A stretch of 64,000 bases of DNA from Setoptus koraiensis (lineage: Eukaryota > Arthropoda). Within the stretch, counting starts at the first letter, position 1. Each line of letters begins with the position of its first letter. The stretch is from assembly GCA_048013815.1 (NCBI GenBank), contig CM106585.1, positions 12,338,001-12,402,000 on the forward strand. The letters run 5' to 3'. The translations under genes were made by a program, and so were the position numbers. Shown here piece by piece: positions 47,062 to 58,828 of the stretch. The notes under the pieces were generated by a model. It was given only the letters and a program-made list of their open reading frames with translations. It searched no databases and was not told where the DNA came from.

Positions 47062-49141
47062 GTTCAACATCAACTAAGGTCTTAATCAAATTACAGCAAT
47101 CCAGTAAACAAGTGTAATAGGGCTCGCCCAGGATTGTTTCTATCTTCAGCTTTTCCAAACGTAAACATTTAGTCAAGTTAAAAACAAGTACACAGTTCAT
47201 ATACTGTTCCAACTTGAGCATGCTGAGTGGACTGTCAAGTAAAGTGTTCAAGCATTCGTAAGATACTATTGATGATTGTAATTGGCTTATGAAGTGCATT
47301 ATTCTGCGATATATCTGTTCCATTGGACTCTGCGAAGTTTTAAATCTGACAGCTAATGGACCGATTTGATCACAAATTTTTTTCGAGGAGCCCTCATCTA
47401 GTGTCTGTTTTAGCTTTTCATCTTTGTTCACAAAACCGTAATAGATGAATGTCATAAAGATTGCCTCCACAAATTGTGGCTTTGGCTTGAGACACGTTTC
47501 AACGCCGGTATATCTCACTAACATCATTATTAGGCCAGCCTGTCTAGACAGTTCCGGTGACATTATCTGACGGAATGAGTCAATCAATAGGTTTAGTTCA
47601 TCCAGGGACGAGTGAAATGTCTCCAGGAGCAATGATTTTTTCAAACCTTGATCCATACCAATCAATGCATAGATATTCAGATGTTCTAGAGAGCCAAATT
47701 TATCCAATTTGAGACAAGGGTAAATTATCTTTTTGTCATACACTCCATTAATTCTATCCCAAATTTCCAGAGTATCCTGTTTACTTTGTTGCATTTTGGC
47801 AATTGTTGTGGCATTGGGTGCAGGAATTCGAGATCTCAACAGGGTTAAGCATACGCTAATCGATCTATATTTGACAATATTGGAAGAGGGCATAATGAAA
47901 TCGTCAATTATGGCGTAGTTGAAATATGGATTATGGAAAGACATGTCCAGAATCACGGGGCTCAAAGTGTCCTGTTCTGTGAGTCGTTTGAGATATTGCG
48001 CCGGAGTTTCTGTTGTTGCCGGTTGATTGGGTTCATTGCTAATTGGTGGGTACACTTCGTTTAGTTCAGCGATAAAATTGTCCGAATGCTCAATGTTGTA
48101 GTTGCGCAAAAGTATATTTAGTACACTGCGAATTTTGGGCTTGTCCGAGTTACTTGTGCAATAGACCAGTTGCTCGATAGCCTCATTTGGAGTTTTACCG
48201 CTCAACCAGTGCAATATCCTGACTATCTTGCGATGAGCGAAAGTATTGGCAACAAGTGGACCCCTGTACTGCTCAGTGGCTACTTTATCGCATAGCTTGT
48301 CAAAAGTGAAAGCTTCCACGTAGTCGTTGCCCAATAATATACTGAGCAGAGGCATGGTGACGGATAACATTCCGGGAAAGTGTCGCATAAATTTACGTTG
48401 CGTTAATAAGTAGCACTGTATACAACAATTGCTGCGCTCTTTGTGCCTCTTGGTTTGTCCATCATCGTTATAACTGTCCTTAACTTTTGCATCATTAAAT
48501 TGATTGGCTCGCTGGCGAACTGTTAGGAATTCAAACATGTCAATCATAATGTATCCGTTTGGTATATCGAATACTAAGAAATCACTATCGTTTGTGAGAA
48601 CGGGACAGGCGAGCTCGTTGGCCAATCGGGCAATGTGGGCGTCGGCCTCGTACGGTGTCTGGATGCGTTGTATGGCCATCTCAATGGCTATACATTTAAA
48701 CACGTGATTGATGGTCTGTGGCAAGATGGAGTTGCCGCCACCGGAATAGTTGGGGCCGTTGCCTCTATCACATTCTTGGTATTCTTGTAAATTCTTCACA
48801 CTATTGAATCTGTCCAGGCCACGCTTGTACACTGTGTTTGTCTTGAGCAATATCTTGTCCTGTGTGGATTGTTTGCCGATAACAGAGCCATCAAAAACTA
48901 ATATTGGTCTAATGTTACATTTCTTAAGATTCTCAAAGAACGTTCTCACCAGATTGCCGTAGGCCACGAGATTTCCGCCATACAGATCATTCTTGTCGTG
49001 CTCAGATTGTTTACTGAGCAATGTAAACAGCATGCACAATAGATTGTTGGCATCGATAACGAGATCCGTATCGCTTAAATCTATTCTAGTCAAGAGATCG
49101 GGATTGTTCTTGAGGAATGTTTGCAGGCCTCTGACCCCCAT
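47057..49141 (-). CDS. ASTE1: Asteroid homolog (ASTE1), FEN1/XPG-like structure-specific nuclease
   Basis: Single-exon gene of 694 residues. The ATG at 49141 gives the canonical start MGVRGLQTFLKNN; the codon just upstream is GTG and is not used. The N-terminal XPG/PIN nuclease fold is complete, with VIDANN (D30), ILVFDG, the YEADAHIARLA helix and TNDSDF acidic residues, so the metal-binding acidic cluster looks intact. The remaining 400 residues match the poorly conserved helical C-terminal part of asteroid proteins. Human ASTE1 is reported as a single-strand DNA endonuclease acting in double-strand break repair with shieldin; Drosophila asteroid was first linked to EGFR signalling. An insert with cysteines and charged residues lies in the middle of the nuclease domain. 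Its poly(A) signal overlaps the stop codon. Confidence 0.93.
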   Translation of the reverse strand: MGVRGLQTFLKNNPDLLTRIDLSDTDLVIDANNLLCMLFTLLSKQSEHDKNDLYGGNLVAYGNLVRTFFENLKKCNIRPILVFDGSVIGKQSTQDKILLKTNTVYKRGLDRFNSVKNLQEYQECDRGNGPNYSGGGNSILPQTINHVFKCIAIEMAIQRIQTPYEADAHIARLANELACPVLTNDSDFLVFDIPNGYIMIDMFEFLTVRQRANQFNDAKVKDSYNDDGQTKRHKERSNCCIQCYLLTQRKFMRHFPGMLSVTMPLLSILLGNDYVEAFTFDKLCDKVATEQYRGPLVANTFAHRKIVRILHWLSGKTPNEAIEQLVYCTSNSDKPKIRSVLNILLRNYNIEHSDNFIAELNEVYPPISNEPNQPATTETPAQYLKRLTEQDTLSPVILDMSFHNPYFNYAIIDDFIMPSSNIVKYRSISVCLTLLRSRIPAPNATTIAKMQQSKQDTLEIWDRINGVYDKKIIYPCLKLDKFGSLEHLNIYALIGMDQGLKKSLLLETFHSSLDELNLLIDSFRQIMSPELSRQAGLIMMLVRYTGVETCLKPKPQFVEAIFMTFIYYGFVNKDEKLKQTLDEGSSKKICDQIGPLAVRFKTSQSPMEQIYRRIMHFISQLQSSIVSYECLNTLLDSPLSMLKLEQYMNCVLVFNLTKCLRLEKLKIETILGEPYYTCLLDCCNLIKTLVDVEQ

Positions 49142-49467
49142 CACGCAAGACGCTTGTTGGTGTGTATCGGTCTCCTAAATATCAGGTTTCCTAAATGGAC
49201 GGCATGCAAACAACGGGCTAACGGTTTGGGTGGTAGGCAATGTCCGCTGGGAAAACAATTAACATGATGTGGACGAGAGGGGCGAATTGTGGAAAATAAG
49301 TAGATCACAGCCGCTAAATATAGAAATGAATTGTCAGACATTTGTGGCTTGTGGTCTCACGTGCTCATGCGATTGCGAAAAGTGGTGCGCGTGGACGCAT
49401 GAGATTGCAGCGAGAGGTAACGCACTAATTCATGGTGCACTCTGAACGCACAACAGCCAAACAGATG

Positions 49468-49502
49468 ATCGGCACAGATGATGAAATGTGATCTGTGCCG
49501 AT
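49468..49502. repeat. Perfect 12-bp inverted repeat with 11-nt loop
   Basis: The arms ATCGGCACAGAT and ATCTGTGCCGAT are exact reverse complements. Located about 330 bp upstream of the ASTE1 start codon. Confidence 0.85.
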
Positions 49503-49578
49503 ATTCGCTAGTTGTGCAGCTCGTGACTCAACTCGATCGGATGTGTGCCGAAAGACGCGCCCCAATTTTGCAAGCAGC

Positions 49579-49662
49579 AGCGCCGGATAATTTTTGCTAG
49601 TAGCGCCGGATAATTTTTGCAAGTAGCGCCGGATAATTTTTGCAAGTAGTCGGGCCGGATAA
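49579..49662. repeat. 23-bp minisatellite, about 3.6 units
   Basis: Head-to-tail units with core GCGCCGGATAATTTTTGC at an exact 23-bp period (starts 49579, 49602, 49625, 49648). The last unit is diverged and truncated. It lies just upstream of a CGGCGG-rich stretch. Confidence 0.88.
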
Positions 49663-51264
49663 TAGGAACTCCCCCGCAGCCGGAGGGGAGCTGTGTTCGG
49701 CGGCGGCGGGGGCGGCGGCGCCGAACGAGGAGGGGAGCGCGCGACAACTCGTGACGCAATTCACTGATTGCAATTGTTGAGCGTGTCGAGATGGCGAGCG
49801 AGTCGCAAATGAGCGATTAAAGTGTCTGAATAGAAATATGAAAAGTTATCAGCGGATAAGTGAAACGAGAGACGAGCTTGCAAACTCAAGACGGGTCATT
49901 TTCATGGTATCTTGTTGGCTTGTTGTGGGCGCGCTCAAAGAGAAGCCCTATGACATTGAAAGAGAGCAGCAACTAATTGGACGGGAGCTAGCGCACATGA
50001 CAAGACGATATTGGCAAGACGATCGCCCCCCGCCCGTTCACCTAGTCGCCTAGCTTCGCCGCAATCAGTGCAGCAATCCTGTTGTGCTGCAGTATCCAAA
50101 TTGCAATAATTGTCATGCGGCAGCGAGCACCGCTGCTAAATACCTAACTCGTCGCAAATAACTATAGCTAGACGAATATATGTGTATCGGCTGATTGCAG
50201 CAGCCGACCGAGCGGCGCTGTCGATGGGTTAGTCGTCAATAACGAAGACGAAATGGAATAACGCGACGTTACAAGTATGTGCGATATGACTTGTGGGCGT
50301 ACGAAGAGCGAAACGAATTTTATCTAGGCGTCTCTCGCTGTTGTCTCATGCCGGCTGCCATTGCTAACTGACTCGCTTATTTATATGACTATTACATATA
50401 TTTGCAAATATGAGCGAGTGCTCGAAATGTTGCTGAAGTTTATGGTTTATTTCATTTAATGATTTGGCACCCGTCCGTGTCTGATTGGCTGGCTGCTCAA
50501 CAAGCAGCCCGCTAAAAGTGAACAACACACATTCCTGCCATTGGAGCGTCGTTACAATTGTAAGAAGAAAAAAACGTTACGATTGAGATGCTCACACCGA
50601 CTAGCTTGCCAAAATATTGTGCCACACAACATTTGGCAAAATGTGAAGCATGCTAATGAATGCAGCAGCAGCAACAATCAATCTGCGCCACCCACCGCTG
50701 ATGTATAATCGTTGTGGTCGCGTAATGGCGCTGATAATTGAATGATTGGTGAACTATGCCCATTGATGTGAGTGCCGTTCAATGGGGCCGCACAGTCATT
50801 GCAACCCAAGTTATGTGAGCCAACACACAATTTAATATGTGGATTTGATCGGTGCTCGCCGTGGCCCGCACAATTCATATCAGGCCCAGTGCAGCGCATT
50901 GGGGCCGTCTTGAGTGGCGAGCTATTGGTTGGCAGACGAAATGAGCTCGGTCCGGATTCAATTTAAAATGTGGCGCGGTATCATCGGTAACAGATGCCGT
51001 TGTTTTGGACGCATATATTGCATAATAAGTTGTTAGTTGTCGCTGTGCTGTTGTCGGCGAACATTCGTTATGAGTGCCAAAGACGGTGACTTTGCATACT
51101 GCAACCCGGCAATATGACAACATGCCAACCGATGATTGTTGCTCGTGATAAGTGATGATGCTGCTAAATGATATCGCGCACACACACACACACATAGGTC
51201 AGATAATCAATGCTGGTCACGGCTAGCCGGCATACTGAGCACAGGGGGCCCCTCTGACAGCGAT

Positions 51265-51290
51265 AGAGAGAGAGAGAGAGAGAGAGAGGG
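51265..51290. repeat. (AG)n microsatellite
   Basis: AG run of about 24-26 bp. Confidence 0.9.
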
Positions 51291-51723
51291 ACGGCGAAAA
51301 CAGCAACAACAAAATAAACAAGTCAAGTGGACAACAGCGACCGCCGGCTTGATTGTCGGCGCGGGCGCGGTGCTGCAGTGATAATACAGTAATATAGTGA
51401 TAATAAGGCAGTAATGATACCATCACACAGCGAGCCCCACTGTAGCGAAATAAAGAGATCGGCTGGCTGTTTACTTGAAAACATATTTACATCCGAGCTT
51501 GTCTGTTTTTTGTGCGCAGCGCTCAATACAGCACAATACAGGGCGACTCTCGCGAGCCGCCGAGCTGGCTGGCGAGACCTTTTGAGACCCGTTGAGACGG
51601 CAGATGACGAACAACAACAACAACAACAACAGTCTCGACTCAATTCAATTTAATTCAATTCAATTCGGCATTCGCCCGGCCATCATACTAATACCGACAG
51701 AATAATGTCGGCGTGTGTTGGTG

Positions 51724-51842
51724 CCGGCGCTGCTGTTGTTGTTGTTATTGGTGCCGCCGCCGCTGTCGTTGTTGATGGCGCCGCTGTTGTTGTTGCCGCT
51801 GTTGTTGTTGGCGCTGTTGTCGTTGGTGCTGCTGTTGTGCAG
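51724..51842. repeat. GTT/GCT/GCC imperfect triplet tract
   Basis: About 120 bp of mixed TTG, CTG and GCC triplets, open in several frames (Leu/Val-rich or Thr/Ala-rich). Treated as a degenerate triplet repeat rather than a gene. Confidence 0.8.
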
Positions 51843-53925
51843 TCACGTCCATCAAGATATTCAAGATGCGGCACTATTTGACGATATGCGACAGAGACTG
51901 TCGCAATAGTCAAATAGTATAGGCAATATCATGAGCAGCCCACTGGCATAGTGACACGACTGGATCGACGACGCTCCAGTTGCGCCCTGGCAAGCGAGCG
52001 GCGCTCCAGTTTCAGTTGAGCCCAGTCGTTGTCTTGTTGTGATGAACTCGATGATAGCGCACAGGCATCTTGAGCTCACAATCGGTAGCGCACACACACA
52101 TAGTTTACATCGGCGCCGCCGTGATTTACACACATAATTATATAATAATGGCGAATGCTCGCTAACTGTCTCGCACGGTCGATGGCTCGCTGTTTGCGGG
52201 TTTGCGCGCTCTCCCTATCGCTCGCTAGCTCGCTCTCTCTGTCTCTGTCTCATATGAATAATAGTAGTTATTTTAAAGAGCAGCCCAAGCGAGAGACACG
52301 CTTGCCGAATGGGGATAAAGCGACGACGTTGTCGCAAATAGCGCGCCAGCAACAGACGAACAGGCGAAACGGCAAAATAAATTCCGGTTACGGCCCAGGC
52401 GGCGCATATGGCGCCGCCGGGCCGGCTGGCAATAAACGAACGGGTGCGAGAAATAAAGTATGTAACTAACTTTTTCTAGAACGGCAACTCGCTACTCGAG
52501 CAACTGCTAGCTAGCGAGTGAGCTCGCGAACGCCGATATGCGACGCCGCTATATGCAGCGCACGGCCGCTATTGCGTATATGTGCAATGTTGTGTATCAC
52601 ATACAACGCACACACACACATGCGGCAAATGTAGTCAATTTTCAATAGACTAATACACAATATAATGTATAATAGGCGTCGGTGATGTAATTGTGGCAAT
52701 CAACGGCGACGCGCATTAAAATAAATATATATGTATGTTCGTGTGTCAAGCGATATAAATAATAAAAAACTTTCACTTCTGATCAGCGACTACGAGCAGC
52801 CCGACAGAGCGAGAGACAGAGAGACAGAGGCAAAGGAGAGAGGGGCATCAATCAACGACGACTCAGAGCGCGACAAGAGAATTGAATGACGACCACGACG
52901 ACTCGCACTGCGACGATGAATGATCGCAACAAATAAAGTAACGTTTGTATCGATCCTCTTTCATGCCATCTCTCTGCATGTCTGTGTAGGTGTGCGTGTG
53001 TGTGTCGTCATCTCCGTTACTCTCGCACTAGTCACATAACCAGTTGGCTGTCAAGTCATTGTGTCCAGTTTTTGTGTCATTGTCCGACCAGCAAGCGCTA
53101 GCAAACGCAAAAAAAGTTGTAACCATTATTATTACGTAAGTTGCGCGCACACACACACACACGCGCAAACCCACACGTAACGGCGCTAGGTGCTGTCAGT
53201 AGCAACAACAACAACAACAACAACAACAACATTGGGTAATAGTTGGCGGTAACTAGTATCCAGTATCCAGTTTCGACAACTACGCACAAATTGTGCTGCT
53301 CATCGCATTGTGTTCAAATCGACAGTATAACAACATTGCAATAGTTACAATTTACACTGCTAAATTATATCTATCTCGTTCACGTGGCTTGTTGTGTCGA
53401 TAATAGTGGTACATGTGCCCAGCGACAAATAGCCTAGACAAAAATTAATAATCAGTGTGCTCGAGCGATGGCCAGCGCAAGATAACAACAAAACAGAGTT
53501 TGAATGTGTTGTTGTGTGTACAAAAGTACAAAACAGCAATTTATTTTAGGAGGTGCCGCTCGTTATTATAGCTATATTCGCTTATAGTTAGTGTGTTATA
53601 TGTTATATAACCCCCAAGTAAAAGATAACAAGTGTGAATGTTATTGTTGTCAAGTGAACCGTTATGTAATTGCAGCCAGCGAGAGAGTGCCGCAGTGTGC
53701 GCCAACCAAGTGGACCACAACTTATCAGCGAGCGTCAAGCACGTCTCACATTTACCCAGAAGCTGACTGAAAGCAACAAATAAATTAATTGCAATTATCA
53801 CTATCGCACACCAGACAATAACAATCACAACATACAATTATTCAATTAACAACTTTACACTCAATAGCCAGACAATATCAATCAGACAACAATCAATCAA
53901 TAGCAGTTATATAACAGCAATCAGC

Positions 53926-55459
53926 ATGGCCGAGTACGGTCTCTCCGACGAGCAAATATCCGAATTTGCTGAGGCATTCAAATTGTTCGACAAGGACCTA
54001 GACGGAAGGATTACATCGTCTGAGTTGGGCATAGTTATGAGGTCGTTGGGCCAGAGGCCCACAGAGCAAGAGCTGAAGAACATGGTGACCATTGTTGATC
54101 AGGACGGAAACGGAACAATAGAGTTTAACGAATTTTTGTGTAAGTAAAACTCATTATTGACGAATTGGTTGGTTGGTTATCATTAATTGGCAATCCGTTC
54201 ACTGGTTTGCCTGTTTATTTACTCGCTTATTAATCGATTGATTCATCAATTAATTTCCACCGACATGAAATGGAACAACACTGCTATAGGCCTCATGTCA
54301 AGAAAGGCCAAAGAGACTGACAGGGAGGAAGAACTTAGAGAAGCCTTCAGAGTGTTTGATAGAAACGGCGATGGTTACATAAGTGCGCCAGAGCTCAGAT
54401 TGGTTATGACAAATTTAGGTGAGAAACTAACGGACGAAGAGGTCGAGGATATGATTAAAGAGGCCGACTTAGATGGAGATGGTGTAGTGAGCTACGATGG
54501 TGAGTACAATAGTAGTTTATTCTTCTCTCTATACCATACTGTATCAACTTGTTTACGATAACAATACAATTGATTTAGTAAGATGGTGCCAATCCTTCAA
54601 AACGTTTCTCGTAGCGTTTCTCGAAGTTGTTGCCTTCGAGCTTATTCAAATCAGGAGGCCATTTATCATTGATGCAATGCCCCTATAAGCTGCTGCCTGT
54701 AAGTGGTATTGCGATTATTACGCAAACCACAAACACAGATCGCCCACATGATTGATAATTGGTTGGTTATATAATATCACAAATTCAAGGTGCAACATTC
54801 TCTCTCATATCGATTGCATTGCCTCTATTGCTCGCATTGTTCCCCATGCTATTTGTTACATTATGTAACCATTCAAAACATATGGAGCATTACATGAGCT
54901 GCACTTTATTCAATCTGTTCAATGGATTGCAGTGGTGCGATTGCAACGTGATTGATGATTATGCAGCATTTTGGGAGGTGGGTTATTGTATGGAACTGAA
55001 ATAGCGTTGCAAACGAGCTCGATACTGCAAATTATTTAAATCACTGCCACTGGGTTATCCAATGCGGTTATTTAATATCTGCAATGATGATGATGATGAT
55101 AAGATAAACAATTCGGTGTTTAGGCATGCATACCATTTAATAATGGACAACGCGGACTGTAAGACGTGCGGGGGCGGCAGCCATCCTCGGGCGCTTGTTT
55201 GTTGCTGGTCTCCATTTGGGGCGGCAGCCTAGATTGTCGCAACTTTCAATTATGTTATGTAATCTATATATTAATTCGTGACACTCTGTTACACTGGCTG
55301 CAATGAGCTGTTATTTGATGCTTACAAATAACTAATTATCTCATAAAAAAGCACTTTGCTACTGCAAACATAGTCTCACTCATGGTACATAATTCATCTT
55401 CTCTATCACATATATTGATGTAAATAGAATTCGTTGCCGTCCTCATGACGCCCAAATGA
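53926..55459 (+). CDS. Calmodulin-like four-EF-hand calcium sensor
   Basis: Three coding exons, 53926..54139, 54290..54499 and 55428..55459, join in frame to 151 residues, almost the length of calmodulin (149). All four EF loops keep the calcium-binding pattern: 22-33 ([12 protein letters not shown]), 58-69 ([12 protein letters not shown]), 95-106 ([12 protein letters not shown]) and 131-142 ([12 protein letters not shown]). The last loop glutamate is completed only by splicing to the 32-nt terminal exon, which reads [10 protein letters not shown] and stops, matching the EFVTMMTxK end of calmodulin. The first intron is 150 bp, the second 928 bp. The sequence is too diverged from canonical calmodulin to be that near-invariant protein, so it is a calmodulin-like paralog. 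It probably binds target helices in the cytosol in a calcium-dependent way, which is inferred from the family. Confidence 0.9.
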
Positions 55460-56140
55460 GATGATGATTCACCAGACCCGTTTAGTAGCCAGATAAGATT
55501 TTATTATTATGTCATTACAAATACTATCACGCGCGTTATTGGACAAAGATAATGGCGACAACAGCAACAGCAACAAAAGAACAATTAAGAAACATAAAGT
55601 TCAGATAAGACTCAATCATGACCATGCAATCTAATGCACATATATATCCATACATGATGGAAAAATAGAAACAAAGAATGAGCATCAATGTCACCATGAC
55701 AAACACCAAGTATATTGATTGTATATGATTATGATTAAATATCTAAGAAAATTATAATTACTTAGTTAAAACACACCCAGGCGAACTAATGAACATTTGG
55801 AGAGTACCAACCACACTTGATGACAATTTTCTATGAATGTTCTATAAATGAAAAACAAAAACTACAATGATAATTGTCGATGATCAAACTAAATGCGGCC
55901 AGTTAAATGTTATCACATGTCAAGGTTACGACATAAACAAAGTTACCACTCTTATTATCCCTTGATACCAAGGATTATTGATTCATGGATGACAGATAAT
56001 AGAAATTCTATAGACTAATGTATATTAATAATAATTGATACTTTATGTATGTCTGTTGAGACCAATGTAAATAAATATTTGGAGCTTTTGGTTAATTGTT
56101 TGTTAATAATAATTTCAATTAAAGACAAGTCAGAACAATG
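55460..56140. other. Probable 3' UTR of the calmodulin-like gene and intergenic sequence
   Basis: AT-rich, no coding exon. A canonical AATAAA at 56070-56075 could end the calmodulin-like transcript about 610 nt past its stop. Confidence 0.5.
56070..56075 (+). terminator. Candidate poly(A) signal for the calmodulin-like gene
   Basis: Canonical AATAAA in an AT-rich stretch, downstream of the calmodulin-like coding region on the same strand. Confidence 0.4.
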
Positions 56141-56425
56141 TTATACACAAAGATGTTTTTTGCTGCTGTTGTCGTGACGCATGCAGTTGGATTTTGGAAT
56201 ATATACCGTTTTGATATCTCCGTTATCTTGATAACAATTGCATGGATACATGATGCCCGATTGATCTGTGCCGCCTATTATCTGTTGTCTATAGTATAGA
56301 CTAAAAATTGTCGCAACATGTGACTCATGATAATCACTGGCCTCTCTAGCCCAACTACAGCAAAGATTGTTGTCTAATCGATCTAATTCATGCCAATTGA
56401 TTGAATCGATATGTACGCTTGGCAT
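56141..56425 (-). CDS. Small cysteine-containing open frame, possible terminal exon
   Basis: An ATG at 56425 opens 94 codons with seven cysteines (LCCSW, PCNCY, SNCM, HLCV) and no signal peptide. A possible acceptor (ATTCAG) lies about 10 nt upstream, so this may be the last exon of a gene whose earlier exons I cannot see. It may also be a spurious frame. The cysteine spacing suggests an extracellular domain, but I recognise no family. Confidence 0.3.
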   Translation of the reverse strand: MPSVHIDSINWHELDRLDNNLCCSWAREASDYHESHVATIFSLYYRQQIIGGTDQSGIMYPCNCYQDNGDIKTVYIPKSNCMRHDNSSKKHLCV

Positions 56426-56613
56426 GTACTTGTAACTGAATAGCTACAATTGTGCTTCTGTTTTGATAGAGATGTCTCACCAATTCAGCCAATCACAGCC
56501 ACTGTTACTCTACACAAATTCTACCTCAACAAAACAAAAATAGTTTGGGTGACCTGTGTGTTCCACTTGCCAGCTAGACTGGTCACATTTGGCATTGAAA
56601 ACAGTTTAAAGAT

Positions 56614-58791
56614 ATGATCATCACTATTAAAGGTGTTCGTTTTATGGTGGCCATTCTGGCTGCCTTTGCTTCATTTTTCTCCTACGTATGTCGGTTCAAC
56701 CTGAGGTAAGTGTGAGCCCATCTCTCACCTTTATAGTACTATCGACGATTGTTCGGCATATTTAGTAAAATACCCATATACATGTTAGTTTGGCCATAAT
56801 TGCCATGGTCAAGCCACAGAGCAACGCCACCAGATCGGATATGGTAAAATCAATCACCTCAATAGTTGATATCACACCGGAAGAACAAATGTTGGCCTGG
56901 TTGCCTCCGCACAAGTATTATCCGAAAGTTGCACCATCTAAAATAGTGTTGAATTCATTGATGCAGGACAATATCACCATTAGAGTGGACGCAAACACTA
57001 ACCTAATTAACCCAACTATTACCGAAAACGACGCTACAAACACACAGGGTAACAATGAAGAGCAACAAGATGATTCTACCTCAATACCCATTTCACCTCA
57101 TCATGCGGAACCAGTTTTACTCGATTGGACCGCTAAAAATCAAGATTCCATTTTGGGTGCCTTCTTTTATGGTTATGTAATAGCACAGATACCCGCAACC
57201 AGATGCGCTGAAATTTGGGGCGCCAAATGGCTTTTTATTGCGGCTGGCCTGGGCTCGGGACTAGTGACATTGTTATTTCCTTGGGTGGCACAAAACACAC
57301 CAGTCGCCAGTGTATTTATGGCTCGATTTATTATGGGCGTCCTACAGAGCGGGGTATTTCCTGCCTCTTACGTTCTTTTGAGTGATTGGCTGCCGCCAAT
57401 TGAACGATCAAAATGGTTACCAATACCATCGGCAGCCAGTCGCGTTGGTATGATCGTTATAAGCCTGCTGTATAGCACTATCATCACCCATTACAATTGG
57501 CAAACAGTGTTCTATTTCAGTGCTTTAGCGACTTTGATCTGGACTCTAATCTGGTTTATCGTTGGCTCAAGCAGACCCAAGGATAACTTGTTTATAGGCC
57601 GAGAAGAATTATTGTACATAGAGACCAATTTGAAGGCGAGAACAGAACTCAAAGAGCCCAACTCGCAATTGGGCCCCAATGAGAAAGTTTTCAAGAAACC
57701 AATTGATTGGTTGAAATTAATAAAATCACGCAGTATCTGGATAATGACACTGGTAATGTTTGCATCCGAATGGAGCAATATGCTCTTGTTCCTGTTGATG
57801 CCACGTTTCTTCGCCGGCCCTTTGAAAATGGACTTGGGAGAGGTAACTTGCCAGTTTCGTTAAAAACATGACTGTAATATCAGTCAATTTTATCTTTCAC
57901 TAATCACTTTCACTAATCATAACCTACCTATCAATCTGGTATTTATTTAGAGTGGTTCCTGGAGCTCCATGATAGTCCTGGTATACTGTTTCAATTTGCC
58001 CCTCACTGGTTATCTATCCTCAAAAATGGTAGAGCATAAGTTTATGAATCTATCGACACTTCACATAAGGAAATTGTTTGAATTTTTCGGTTAGTGACGC
58101 TATCAATTTGAAGACTTATCAAGATGCACATGCACTCTCCAATAACCAATTGCTTTCTTCTCGTTCCGACAACAATTATGCAGCTCAACTAACTCAGGCC
58201 TTGGGATCATTCATGCTGGTCTTCGTTACCGGCAAGGCACCCATATTGATCGCCTTGTTTACTATCATACTTGGACGCAGCTCTATTGGCGGAGGTCAAT
58301 GTCAATTACCGAGCGACCTCAGTAAAGGTAAGCAGTGTTCTGGCTATTTTTAAATTAAACTGAATCAATGCCGTTCATCATAAATGTATTCCTTTTGTTT
58401 TGTTCATTTCAATCTTTCTAAAGATCATTCAGGTACAATCTTTGCTTTCGGTAACACTATTTCCAATATAGCTTGTTTTGCTGGGCCCGCTTTGTTTACT
58501 TACATAGTCATGGAAGACTATGCTGAAAACTTTGGCGCTTGGATAAACTTATGGTTAATAAGCACTGCCATATTTCTGGTGTGTGGCATACTTTTTACTT
58601 TGTTCGGTGATAATGAATGCCAGGATTTCAGTAAAGTAACAAGCGAGACCAGTTCGTCCCGTATAGCTCTGGACAAAAACAATGAATTTTCATTGAAAGC
58701 AACAACTTCAAATCCTTACATTACGTCCACTGGTCAGACCAAAGTTTCGAATGATCAAAAGATTGATATTCCCTCAGGCAATAAATTTTAA
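56614..58791 (+). CDS. SLC17-family anion transporter (sialin/VGLUT/NaPi-like, MFS)
   Basis: Five exons join in frame: 56614..56705, 56789..57842, 57951..58089, 58184..58327 and 58424..58791, about 598 residues. The short first exon supplies TM1, and its join to exon 2 restores the family motif CRFNLSLAIIAMV. A long glycosylatable loop between TM1 and TM2 follows, then the signature block DSILGAFFYGYVIAQIPATR (about 149-168) and RFIMGVLQSGVFPASYVLLS with the PPIERSKW motif (about 208-240), which are diagnostic for SLC17. Exon 5 carries HSGTIFAFGNTISNIACFAG, the usual TM11-12 region. Exon 4 is placed at 58184 because that acceptor has a good pyrimidine tract and yields AQLTQALGSF in phase. SLC17 members carry organic anions or phosphate with sodium or protons across plasma or vesicle membranes; the substrate cannot be told here. 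Expansions of this family are common in arthropods. Confidence 0.92.
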
Positions 58792-58822
58792 AATTTCAAA
58801 ACTCTAACTGTATAATCTAAAG

Positions 58823-58828
58823 AATAAA
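58823..58828 (+). terminator. Poly(A) signal for the SLC17 gene
   Basis: AATAAA 32 nt after the stop codon, in the right orientation. Confidence 0.6.

Larger units (their letters stand above)
49142..53925. other. Gene-free region between ASTE1 and the calmodulin-like gene
   Basis: No credible coding exon. It holds the ASTE1 upstream region, a 12-bp inverted repeat, a 23-bp minisatellite, (GA)n and triplet tracts, and at the right end the probable promoter and 5' UTR of the calmodulin-like gene, which is AC/AT-rich over the last 150 bp. Some upstream non-coding exons of that gene could lie here but cannot be resolved. Confidence 0.5.

Noticed and set aside
52155-52469. 104-codon + frame with Ser/Leu-rich start and Gly-rich end
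   Set aside because: Starts within a TCTCTCTGTC repeat, ends without a plausible gene context; more likely 5' UTR or intergenic sequence.
54578-54688. Frame after an acceptor near 54577 as the last calmodulin-like exon
   Set aside because: It would destroy EF-hand 4 and end in an unrelated hydrophobic sequence; the exon at 55428 matches the expected calmodulin C-terminus. Possible only as an alternative isoform.
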